A program made the translations under genes and the position numbers. The notes beneath the pieces are model-generated. The model did not search any database. It was not told the DNA's origin and saw only the letters and a list, made by a program, of their open reading frames with translations. From contig JBBBWG010017112.1 in the NCBI GenBank assembly GCA_037176905.1, positions 54,988 to 80,430 of the forward strand: DNA of 25,443 bases, in the 5' to 3' direction. This document shows, one piece after another, positions 1-9,500 of the stretch. The DNA is from Azolla pinnata. Its lineage: Eukaryota; Streptophyta; Polypodiopsida; Salviniales; Salviniaceae. Within the stretch, counting starts at the first letter, position 1, and every line of letters starts with the position of its first letter.

Positions 1-398
1 TTTAGATCAGTTTAGGGTTAGGGTTTAGGAATCAGAACATCAGCTGCAATATGATCATCAGAGAATCATGAAGGCTAGGATGAAGGGTTTAGATCTTAGG
101 GTTTTGGATTTAGGGTTTAGATCAGTTTAGGGTTAGGGTTTAGGAATCAGAACACCAGCTGCAAATATGATCATCAGAGAATCATGAAGGCTAGAATGAT
201 CAGTATTTAGGGTTTAGATCTTAGGGTTTTGGATTTAGGGTTTAGATCAGTTTAGGGTTAGGGTTTAGGAATCAGAACATCAGCTGCAAATATGATCATC
301 AGACAATCATGAAGGCTAGAATTATCAGTATTTAGGGTTTAGATCTTAGGGTTTTGGATTTAGGGTTTAGATCAGTTTAGGGTTAGGGTTTAGGAATC
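1..398. repeat. 125-bp minisatellite rich in telomere-like motifs
   Basis: Near-identical units begin with TTTAGATCAGTTTAGGGTT at 1, 116, 241 and 366. The first is 115 bp long, the next two are 125 bp, and the fourth breaks down after about 30 bp. Each unit holds several TTTAGGG/TTAGGG motifs, then a unique part with AATCAGAACATCAGCTGCAA and ATGATCATCAGAGAATCATG. The array starts at the window edge, so it probably extends further left. No coding potential is seen. Confidence 0.95.
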
Positions 399-740
399 CA
401 AACAACATAGGATAACATTCTGCATGATCAGATCATCATATTGTGGACGCTGGGAAATAATCTGATAGAGTCGAGTATTTAGGGTTCAGGGTCTAGGGTT
501 TATAGTTTAGGCCGGTTTTAGGGTTTTTTGTTTTAGGGTTTAGGGTTAATTAGAGGCTTCGGGTTTGGGGTTTAGGAATCAGAACAATATCAGAGGATTG
601 ATCACATGTTGCAATGATCAGATAGTCATGTGGTTGGGAACGATAGAATGAGTATTTAGGGTTTTACCTTGGTTGCAATGAGATCAAAAGCCTGTGATCA
701 GGGAATGATGAATGATTATTTAGGGTTTAATTACATACTA
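399..740. repeat. Diverged copies of the 125-bp telomere-like unit
   Basis: TTTAGGG-like motifs recur (around 478, 535, 655 and 720). TTTAGGAATCAGAACA-like and ATGATCAGAT-like segments also return around 391-440 and 570-625. This looks like two decayed, longer units of the same family that forms the clean array to the left. Unit edges are not sharp and the coordinates are approximate. Confidence 0.7.
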
Positions 741-753
741 TATTGCTTGCCAT

Positions 754-1112
754 TAGATCAAAAGCCTCAAACTACAACAAGCATGTAGTATGTTTTACAA
801 TTAGATCAAGCCTCAGTGTAGTATGCTTTACAATTAGATCAAAGCCTCTAACTACGGCGAGCATGTAGTGTGGTTTACAATTAGATCAAACCTCGGTGTA
901 GTATGCTTTACAATTAATCAGATCAAGCCTCAGTGTTGTGTGCCTGCAATTAGATCAAGCCTCTAACTACAACAAGGATGAAGTATGCTTAACACTAAGA
1001 TCAAGCCTCAGTGTAGTACGCATTTACAATTAGATCAAGCCTCGGTGTGGTATGCTTACAATTACATCGAGCCTCGGTGTAGTATGCTTACAATGACATC
1101 AAGCCGCAAAGT
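754..1112. repeat. Array of a GATCAAGCCTC motif, two unit lengths
   Basis: At least ten copies of a GATCAA(A)GCCTC core occur, near 754, 803, 836, 883, 920, 951, 998, 1031, 1063 and 1096. They are usually followed by GTGTAGTATGCTTACAATTA. Spacing is mostly 31-33 bp or 47-49 bp. The longer form carries an extra TAACTACAACAAGCATG-like segment. An isolated related copy lies near 681. There is no convincing reading frame. Confidence 0.85.
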
Positions 1113-1134
1113 ACAACAAGCCTATAATGGCAAA

Positions 1135-1404
1135 TGTTTAGGGTTTAGGGTTTATGGCTTAGGGTTTAGGGTTTAGGGTTTATGGCTTAGGGTTTAGGGC
1201 TTAGGGTTTAGGGTTTAGGGTTTATGGCTTAGGGTTTAGGGCTTAGGGTTTAAGGTTTACGGATTAAACTCAGATATTTCCTTGATTAGCACTCAATGGG
1301 GTGTCAGGGGGCTCAAAGTGTTTAGGGTTTACGGCTTAGGGTTTAGGGTTTAGGGTTTAGGGTTTAGGGTTTAGGGTTTAGGGTTTAGGGTTTAGGGTTT
1401 AGGG
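1135..1404 (+). repeat. Interstitial telomere-type repeats (TTTAGGG)n
   Basis: Nine perfect, uninterrupted TTTAGGG units lie at 1342-1404. A degenerate block precedes them at about 1135-1260, where TTTAGGG alternates with TTTATGG and CTTAGGG variants. Between the two blocks, and again just after the second, sits a related module containing TTGATTAGCACTC / CTGATTAGCACTC. The G-rich strand is the + strand and points into the window, so this is not a native left chromosome end. Confidence 0.93.
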
Positions 1405-1453
1405 ACTGAGCTCCGACATTATTGCCCTGATTAGCACTCTGGGAGCCTTAAAT

Positions 1454-1454
<1 letters not shown>

Positions 1455-1491
<37 letters not shown>
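1455..1491. repeat. (GAT)12 microsatellite
   Basis: Twelve uninterrupted GAT triplets run up to within 8 bases of the first recognisable aminotransferase exon. They occupy the place where a polypyrimidine tract would be expected. Confidence 0.95.
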
Positions 1492-1499
1492 TTTGATAG

Positions 1500-4400
1500 G
1501 TAACACGCACACGGAGGACAGTTACGTTGGCAGAGTCACGGGGCGCATGGTGCGGGAATCGGAGGAGTACGTGAAGCGGCAAATGGGCGGCCGATCGGAC
1601 GAGCACGCGTTGCTCTTCTGCGGCTCGGGCACCACGGCCGCCATCAAGCGGCTCCAGGAGGTGATTAACGGGGCCAATTCTACGTGTAGAATTATACGCC
1701 CGGGTATTCTGAGACCGTAGCTTACAGGCGATTGCAACAAGTATTCTACTAAAGAACATTGCTGTATTTATGCGATTTCGTACTTTGGACGATTGGCTAC
1801 ACATCTCGCTTGTCGTATCTTTTGCCTCATGGGCCCAAGTTTCCGGCTTTAGACGGCGTTAATATATCTTTCTTTCTTTCTTTCTTTACTGTTGTAATCT
1901 TTTGTCTCATGGGCCAATTTCGGTCTTCAGAAGACGTTAATATATCTTTCTTTCTTTCTTGTTTACTGTTGCATCTTTTGTCTCGTTGACCGATTTCGGT
2001 CTTCNNNNNNNNNNNNNNNNNNNNNNNNNNNNNNNNNNNNNNNNNNNNNNNNNNNNNNNNNNNNNNNNNNNNNNNNNNNNNNNNNNNNNNNNNNNNNNNN
2101 NNNNGCTCATCAACCGCTCCGATCGTATCAAATTTCCCCGAGGCCATTCGTCTGCTTTTCCGAGGTGGGTCGTCTTTACGGGCCCATACGAGCATCACTC
2201 CAACCTCCTGTCGTGGCGCCAGAGCTTGGCCGAGGTAAGTCGATACGAGCCTTTGAATCCGATCGTTAGCGTATTATCGCATGCTTGTTTTGTCGCGTAG
2301 TTAAAGGAGGTTCGATCTAGATTGTAAAGCAATGTACAGCTGCATAATGCTTGTTTGCTATAGTTAGAGGCTCGATCTAATTGTAAGCAAACTACGTGTT
2401 GTAGTCGGAGGCTCGGATCTAATTGTAAGCATAAAACGTAACATTCGCACACTTACGAAAACACGGATGTAAGTGTGCAGACGTTTGCGAATATTATGTT
2501 TTGCTTTATTTGAAAAAAAATGAGTTCATGATTTTCGCCGTTTATCGTTAGAAATATCAACTTATAGTTTTAAATGCTAATAAATTTTCTATTAAATTCA
2601 CCGTCCTTCTGGTCTAGAAACATACTTTTGGTGATTTACCAATCTCGAAAGCTCGAATCGATCTCGACTGCGTTTTGCAGCTTGCAAAAGTATATGGTTC
2701 ATTCTATGACTACAAGCTCGATCTGACTGTAAGCGCAGTACAGATCAGAGAAAACAGAAGGCAAAATTGACAAGCCTCCGAGTTGCAAGCAATGCTTTGG
2801 TTTATCGTCTTCCAGGTTGTGGAGATCCCGAGCGACGGAGGCGCAGAGGGGCACGTCGACATGCAGAAGCTCGAGGATGCGCTTCGTGCCTGCTCCCGCC
2901 TCCGCCCCGCCCGAAACCTGCTCGGCTCCTTCTCCGCGTGCAGCAACGTCACTGGCCTCCTCACAGACACCCGCGCCATCGCTCGCCTCCTGCACAGATA
3001 CGGTGCCTTCGCGTGCTTCGATTTCGCCGCCGCGTATGTTAAAAAACATTTATATTGTTTGCTGCTTGAGAGATCTTTTAGATTTTGTAAGGTAGTTATG
3101 AGAGATCCGTACTATATATATTGTCACATTGGTTTCTTTCGTAATAACTTATACTTAGATTCATTTTTCTATAGATCTGTGTAAGTTTATGTTTCAGATT
3201 TTGAAAGGTAGTTATGGGAGATCCATACTAGTTATATATATACCACATTGGTTTCTTTCGCAGTAACTTATGCTTAGATTCATTTTTTTTCTATAGATTT
3301 GTGTAAGTTTATGTTTCAAATTTTGTAAGGTAGTTATGGGAGATCCATACTAGTTATATATACTACAGTGGTTTATTTCGTAGTAACTTATGCTTGTATT
3401 CATTTTTCTATGGATTTGTCCAAATTTATGTTTTAGATTTTGTAAGGTAGTTATGGGAGATCCACACTAGTTATATATATACCACATTAGTTTCTTTTGC
3501 AGTAACTTATGCTTGTATTCATTTTTCTATGGACTTTGTCCAAATTTATGTTTCAGATTTGGTAAGGTAGTTATGGGAGATCCATACTAGTTATATATAT
3601 ATACTGTCACATTGGTTTCTTTTGTGCTTATCCTTGGATTAGTCCAAATTAATTTATTTTCAACAACGATTGTGAACAATTGATTTAATAATTAGATTCG
3701 GCATCTTTTCTAATCAATTATCGCCCTCTAGTAGTAGTGTTTTTTTCCCATTCTCTCTTTTTTCGCACCCATTTTGTCGGATATATTACCGCGAAATTGA
3801 TTTTCACCGTTGAATTGCCGCGAGTATTATTTCGATTGATTAAACTGTGAAGGGATCGCCGATTAATCAAGCGGGCGATCATCAATCTACTGATTAATGC
3901 GATGCAGGGCGCCGCATGAAGAGATCGACATGAAGTCGGCGCATGGCGCAGATGGGGACTACTACGATGCCGTTGTGATGAGCCCGCACAAGCTCATGGG
4001 CGGCCCCGGAACGCCCGGGATTCTTCTCTTGCGCCGATCGCTCTACGGACTTGCACACACTGCCCCATCAACTGCTGGCGGGGGGACCGTGTCTTTTGTC
4101 AACGGCTTCGATGAACAGGTTCTTCTCCCTTCGATCCTAAGCCCCGATCCTCATATATTTGTCAGGGATGTTGGATTGAGAAGGATCATTTTTTTCTTGT
4201 ACATTTCCAACTCTTACTGGTTTGCCATGGCTTAAAATCTTTCAAAACAAAAAACAATGATAGGATAAGGGTTTTTTTGGGGGGTTTTTTTTGTAGGCTC
4301 TTGGCATTTGGGTTAAATTTAGCATGAGAATATTGGGCACTACATATGGCTTTGTTTGTAGCTGACAGGCATTCAATTAATGTCAAAGTTTTCCTTATCC

Positions 4401-5703
4401 ATTCAGGTCCTTACAAAAAGAATATCAGGATAATGAGCAGGCATTAGTGACCATTTTGTCAAAAGAAATACAGCATTTTTAACCAGCTAAAACCCAGAAA
4501 TGTCTTGGACACAGCTGATTGTTCACATTCCCATGCTTCCACCCCCCCATTTAAAAATTGAAAAGGGTTTTACACATCAGCGAGAGAAGCTAACTCTGTC
4601 GAAGCATCGATGAATTTGGCGGGGGGCCAGGACACGCTGTACCACAGCGATATCGAGGCGCGAGAAGGCGCAGGCACGCCGGCGATCCTGGGAAAGATCC
4701 GATGCGCCCTCGCGTTCTGGGTGAGAGGCTTCATCGGGCTCGAAACGATCCGGGGAATCGAGGCCGCGTATCTGAACAAGGCGACTCTGCGGCTGTCGGC
4801 GCATCCAAATGTAGAGATCCTGGGCCAAAGCAAGCGGGCGAGCCTCCAGAAACGGGCGCCAATCTTGTCGTTCTTGATCGTCTGTTCTGGAGAGCAGCGA
4901 CTTCACGGTGGGTTCGTTGCTCGGCTTCTGGACGATGTTTTCGGGATCCAGTCCCGTGGGGGTTGCGCATGCGCCGGACCTTACGGCCATTTCCTGCTGG
5001 GCATCGACAGAGCAGCATCTGCTGCGATCCGAGATAAGATCAAACATGTCCGAAACCTGCTCTTTTGTTTTTGGTCTCATAGGTCATATTTGTCCTTCGA
5101 ACACGATGATGAAATCTATCTGTCTATCTATCTATCTATAAATCAATCCTCTAAATCGTTTCCAACGAGATTCTGACCCCAAAGTGGCATATATACTATA
5201 CATATTTAACAACAATTACATATTAGAAACATGCATTCTTAAGTAATTGTATTGGTTTTATTGAATACTTTTTAAAATACGTCTCGCATATATACTATAC
5301 CCATAGGGTATGTTTAGTCTATAACAACATTGGTTATGACTCATGGGAAACAAAATTACAGGGTAGAAAAGGTTCCTCTTATTTTGGGGTTTAGGGTTTA
5401 GGGTTTAGGATTCCATGTCTAATCACCAGCTTCATGTCTTGCCAGGGACATGAAGAGCACAAACCCAGTTTTACTCGCGTCAGCTTCAGCTACAACATGG
5501 CCGAGGAGGAGGTCGAGTACGTGATCTCTGCGATCGAGTGGATCGCGAGCCATGGCCATCGTCTGCTTGCGCTCTACGACTCGATCGACTCCTCCAGCGA
5601 GCGCCTCGAACAAATTTCTCGCAGCTCGATTCCTGCCGTTGTAAAACATAAGCTCAATGGGCAAACAAAAACAGGCTTTGATCTGAGTTCTACTACGCGT
5701 TGA
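1500..5703 (+). CDS. Class V aminotransferase / cysteine-desulfurase-fold PLP enzyme, 5'-incomplete
   Basis: Spliced gene; the exons I can define are 1500-~1660, ~2165-2234, 2816-3033, 3908-4118, 4631-5047 and 5446-5703. The last four and the 2234/2816 junction are phase-consistent GT-AG. Family landmarks in order are: GNTHTEDSYVGRVTGRMV; CGSGTTAAIKRL (cofactor phosphate site); WVVFTGPYEHHSN (the His presumed to stack on PLP); FDFAAA (the Asp presumed to contact the pyridine ring); SPHKLMGGPGTPG, whose Lys is the expected Schiff-base residue; and HKPSFTRVSFSYN near the C-terminus. About 445 residues are visible. The N-terminal part before GNTHTED, roughly 60-80 residues in relatives, is not found in the 1.5 kb upstream. 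About 20 residues between exons 1 and 2 are also missing, probably within the assembly gap. The substrate is unknown; cysteine desulfurase and MoCo-sulfurase C-like enzymes share the fold. The tail after LLALYDS is not conserved as far as I can tell. It may be functional with distant 5' exons, or a 5'-truncated copy. Confidence 0.85.
1817..2004. repeat. ~80-bp tandem repeat interrupted by the assembly gap
   Basis: ATCTTTTG-led units start at 1817, 1897 and 1973 (periods 80 and 76). Each contains a CTCATGGGCC-like segment, a GTCTTCAGAAGACG-like segment, and TTAATATATC followed by (TTTC)n. The third copy runs straight into the Ns, so the true copy number is unknown. It lies in the intron after the first visible aminotransferase exon. 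Confidence 0.88.
2005..2104. other. Assembly gap of 100 N
   Basis: The run is exactly 100 Ns, the conventional size for a gap of unknown length. The left flank is a tandem repeat. The right flank leads into the aminotransferase WVVF exon after about 60 bases. Sequence is missing here and likely includes coding sequence. Confidence 0.99.
2306..2432 (-). repeat. Inverted copies of the 754-1112 motif
   Basis: On the + strand, GAGGCTCGATCTAATTGTAA (2367) and the related segments at about 2306 and 2408 are reverse complements of the TTACAATTAGATCAAGCCTC motif of the array at 754-1112. There are three copies spaced about 40-60 bp. A weaker relative (AAGCTCGATCTGACTGTAAG) lies near 2713. They are inside the intron between the WVVF exon and the next exon. 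The rest of that intron (2433-2815) is AT-rich with nothing recognisable. Confidence 0.8.
3083..3640. repeat. ~118-bp tandem repeat filling an aminotransferase intron
   Basis: GGTAGTTATG recurs at 3091, 3207, 3329, 3446 and 3566 (periods 116, 122, 117 and 120). Each unit also contains GAGATCC, a run of TA dinucleotides, CACATTGGTTTCTTTCG, and a TATGTTTCAGATTTTG-like end. About five copies lie wholly in the intron 3034-3907. The remaining 3641-3907 is plain AT-rich intron ending in GATGCAG. Confidence 0.93.
4119..4630. other. Aminotransferase intron without recognisable elements
   Basis: The intron runs from CAG|GTTCTT to GGCCAG|GACACG. It contains homopolymer T and G stretches near 4271-4292 and CCCCCC near 4540. 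No repeat array or second gene is seen. Confidence 0.8.
5119..5410. repeat. Last aminotransferase intron: TCTA microsatellite and short TTTAGGG block
   Basis: A (TCTA)n-type tract lies at about 5119-5141. A short telomere-type run (TTTGGGGTTTAGGGTTTAGG) lies at about 5384-5410, only about 36 bases before the acceptor of the final exon at 5446. In between, ATATATACTATAC occurs twice (around 5191 and 5289). Confidence 0.8.
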
Positions 5704-6556
5704 GCTTCAGCCGATAGTTGCCGGGTAGAGATCACCGATTCGTATGTATGTATGTATGTTACCTTCCTCTGAGATTATTTTCCTTGAATGTATATGATCG
5801 GATGTAAATCAGCTAAGCCTTGCTTACATCAACTCTGTGTTTTAGAGCACAGATTCTTGCTGTATTCCAATCGACCCAAATATTGTAGTCATGATCAAAT
5901 TAGCTTCCCAAATTGTATGCAACGATCGTTGCCATTCCCTGTTGATTACATCTGAGATGTCTAATTATGTAGCATCTATGAATAATTAGAAATACACAAA
6001 ATAGCCTTGTGCATGCTCTATGGAGCTCATGAATGCTGTTCTAGCTATGCAAAAATGCATGACATGGTATTGCATCTACTCTGATTCTCCACTTCCAAAT
6101 CGAAATTAAGCCTCCTCAGCTCAACCTTGACTGCCCAATAGGATCGGAAGCATCTTTACTTTGAAGCAAGTTCTTGATTCACACAATGGCCAAGTTATGG
6201 ATAGCCAAAAAAAATCCTTTGTAATTTACACCCTTCCACTGCATCGATCCACAATTACTTTGTAAAATATGTTCCCAGCCTTTGGATTGAATCAGCGCTG
6301 CGGGGCCGTTAAGACACTCACAATGAGCAAATGGGCATTTTGTCCATCGATTTCACTTAGCCAAACATCCACTGAAAGAAACTGAAGATCAATAATACTG
6401 CAAAATGGACATGGTGAAGACAATCTACAAAAGTATTGGCACAATTAGTGGAAAAAAAAATGGAGGGCTCATACAGCCCCTGAACTGGTAATACACAGAA
6501 AAGCACCGCTTATTTTTTTCCACTCGGTGCTTCTGATGGGCTGAGAAGAGGAGGGG
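5704..6556. other. Convergent intergenic region
   Basis: This stretch separates the stop of the aminotransferase (+) from the stop of the bHLH gene (-), so it holds both 3' untranslated regions. A (GTAT)n tract lies at about 5741-5758. No open frame, RNA gene or longer repeat is convincing. Confidence 0.7.
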
Positions 6557-9500
6557 CTAGGCAGCAGGTGGCCTCAACGTTGGATCGTGAGGGCTTCCCG
6601 ATTCCATTCGCGATTTGTGAGAATCCATCATCATGTCTTTCCTTTGACCCTGAGCAGCACTAGTACCAGTCAAGCAAGCTGCATCTAGATCCATCTTCTT
6701 CTTCGCAGAAGATGTGGATGAATTGATGGACGGTGAACTGATCGACGAGGAGCTGGAGCTCTTCCCATCATTTATCTCTACAGCATCGCCCCCGCCGCCG
6801 CTGCTGCCACGTTCGTTCCATTCATGGTCTGGTGGTCCAGCTGCTGTTGTGTCCTGTGACTGAAACAGAGAGTTTCATGAAACAATTCAGATATTGTTGT
6901 GAGCTGCTTTGAAAGTTGCGCACAATCGAACATTACATGAAACGAAAGGGAACTGACCGAAAGTATATTCTTTCATTCACCACAGGTACTACGGAAGGTT
7001 TTTTTCCCCGTTTCAAGGAGACTGTTTTCCCTCATACTCTTTACAAATAGGTTACGATATGCTAAACAGTACGAAAGATTCACACAATTTAACAGCTGAA
7101 ATAGTGAACTGAAAACCACAAGAAAGGCTAAAACCTTTTCCGGAATAACTTTCTCTACTATCCTTTAGGTATATTGTACAGTAAGCTAAAAGTCCGTAGG
7201 CCACAAGTTTCATCATATCATAGCTGGAACGAAAATCGTAGAGACTTACTCCCGTGGTACGGATATCTGAACCCCGCACAGCTGCAGCTCCAGCAGCAGC
7301 AGCCGGAGATGTGTTGTTGCATTGCCCTTGTTCGTGGAGTGGCGTATGTTGTTGAGAGCTGACACTTTGTGGAAGGTCCTTGTTGTTGGACTGCTTGGAC
7401 TTTGATCTGGAATCTTGATTGGAATGTACTGTTGCAGGAATCTGGGAAGCAAGGTTTGGGGGAATCTGAACAACATACCCACCGGGTACAGGGGGCTGGA
7501 CAGATGTCGGGTACTGAGCATAAGGTCGCTCTATATGTGAATGCGAAGGGGTGAGAGTCTGCGGTGGGAAGGCTCCGAAAGGCATGTATGCATTCCCACC
7601 ATCTCCATGCCTATTCCCAAAAACTGCAGCATAAGGATGATGAATTGGAAATGCTCCCATAGGTGGCGCAATCGGTATATAGGTAGAAGTAGGATTTACA
7701 GCGCCACGAGCTCCTGCTCCTCCTCCTCCTCCTCCACCTCCATATTGATGTGAATCATTCTCTCCCACAGACACTTGTTGTGGCATTGCTATTGGATATG
7801 AATATGGCGGTTGCGGAGGCAATGGTGGTGCAGCCCCGCCTCCCATCACCAGAGATGGATCCATCCCCATCCACGGCGATGAAGATGATCGTATACGTTG
7901 CTGCAGTTGGTTCTGCAACCTCTCCGTCTCGTTCTTCAATGTTGTCCTCTCCTCTTGAAGTTCATTTTTCTCTTGCGTGAGCTGCAAAAGACGAGGCAAA
8001 CCATGGATTTGTTATTGCATGATGCATATGTGTTAGTGTGTCTATTATACGCATTTGTATTTTGCATTAGCATTTGTATTAAATTTTTTGTATCCTGTGT
8101 ATGTGCATCCGCCTCTGCATGCAAATGCGCATTTCAATGATTGTCTATGCCCATGCGCAGATGTGTATGTGTGCATGTATGTGATACGATGCCTATATGT
8201 GCATGTTCATGCAAACTTCTATTGCAACTGAATTATGTATCTCTATGTGTCCATATATTATGTATGCTCCACCATTAGCATATCATGAATAGGCAGTCTA
8301 TACATGTCTATGAATGCATGTCTACAAACCACACATGCTGCATACATCAGTGGACTCATCCAGCAGAGAAGAATGCTCTGTCTTCAACCTCTTCACCTCC
8401 TCTCGAAGCTCCTTGACAACTTGAATGCTTTCTCCTAGGATTGTTGCCTTATCATTCTTCGGTCTATCTGGATCTGAAGGGAATAGGAAGGTAACGGTTT
8501 CTGAGCATATTACTTTTTATATGGAAACTGCGTCGTGCATGCCAACTGTTTGTTTACCTAATGCTTTCGCAAGTTCTGAAAATTGTTCATTCAACTTATC
8601 TCTCCTCAGCTTCTCACGATCAGCTTTGTGCATCCGCCTAGCAGACATTCGATCATCACCACCTTGACCTCCGACATTATGACTGCCCACACAGTTGCAC
8701 AATTTATGAGACACAAAAATTCTTAGACATAATAAGCAAGTTACTGAATGTAAACATCTTCACTAAATAAATGCAAGAAAAAATGAGCCAACATTCACAT
8801 GTTTCAGGAAACCTGTATCCAAGTATAGACGTGTCTACATAAACGTAGTACAATTTGAGGTTGAAGAGTGGCCACCAATGTAGAAAATAATAGCTATGTC
8901 CTTTCTTAACTTCAAAAACAGTTCAAAATAGTATTACCCTAGATAATAACTATCTACAAACGTCACAAATAATATTCAGGTGCTTTTTCCAAGAAAGCCA
9001 TATATCAATAGATTGAAAATGAGATAGAAATCAAACAAAAACAACAGAAGAAAATAGGGATGTAAAGTTATGCCAAATGCAAACTTCAGTCAAGCTTCAT
9101 CGCATACATTGTCATAAATCAGTGCCATAACTATTTTTCTCTGGTTTAACAAGCTCTACGATTTTCTATCATGAAAAAAAAAGTGTATGCAGCCAGTTTT
9201 CCAACTTCCACCCATACACATTTTGACAAACTACTCCGTCAATAATTCTTAATGACTAAGCCTTGCATAATTATGAAAAGACCCTATTTTTCCATCTACA
9301 CGACCGCCCTCACAATGCGATTTCCAAGTATGGACAATGATACACACAGAGCTGACATACAATTCGATTTCTCGGTAATAAAATTTCATGCTGTCTTTCA
9401 TCTACCTGACAGACATCGTATTGCGAGTTCCTGGCATGGATAGCATCGTATTTCTCTGATTCTCATTTTCAAACTGGTATCACTTGGTATGTGTGGATAT

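Noticed and set aside
754-1112. CRISPR-like array
   Set aside because: Spacers are not unique, units are degenerate, no cas genes are present, and the context is a plant nuclear genome.
1-1404. True chromosome end (telomere) at the left of the window
   Set aside because: The G-rich strand runs the wrong way for a left end, the repeats are mixed with other units, and ordinary gene sequence follows directly.
4577-5080. 167-aa antisense frame
   Set aside because: It lies opposite the strongest aminotransferase exon (4631-5047), which matches a known family in the + frame.
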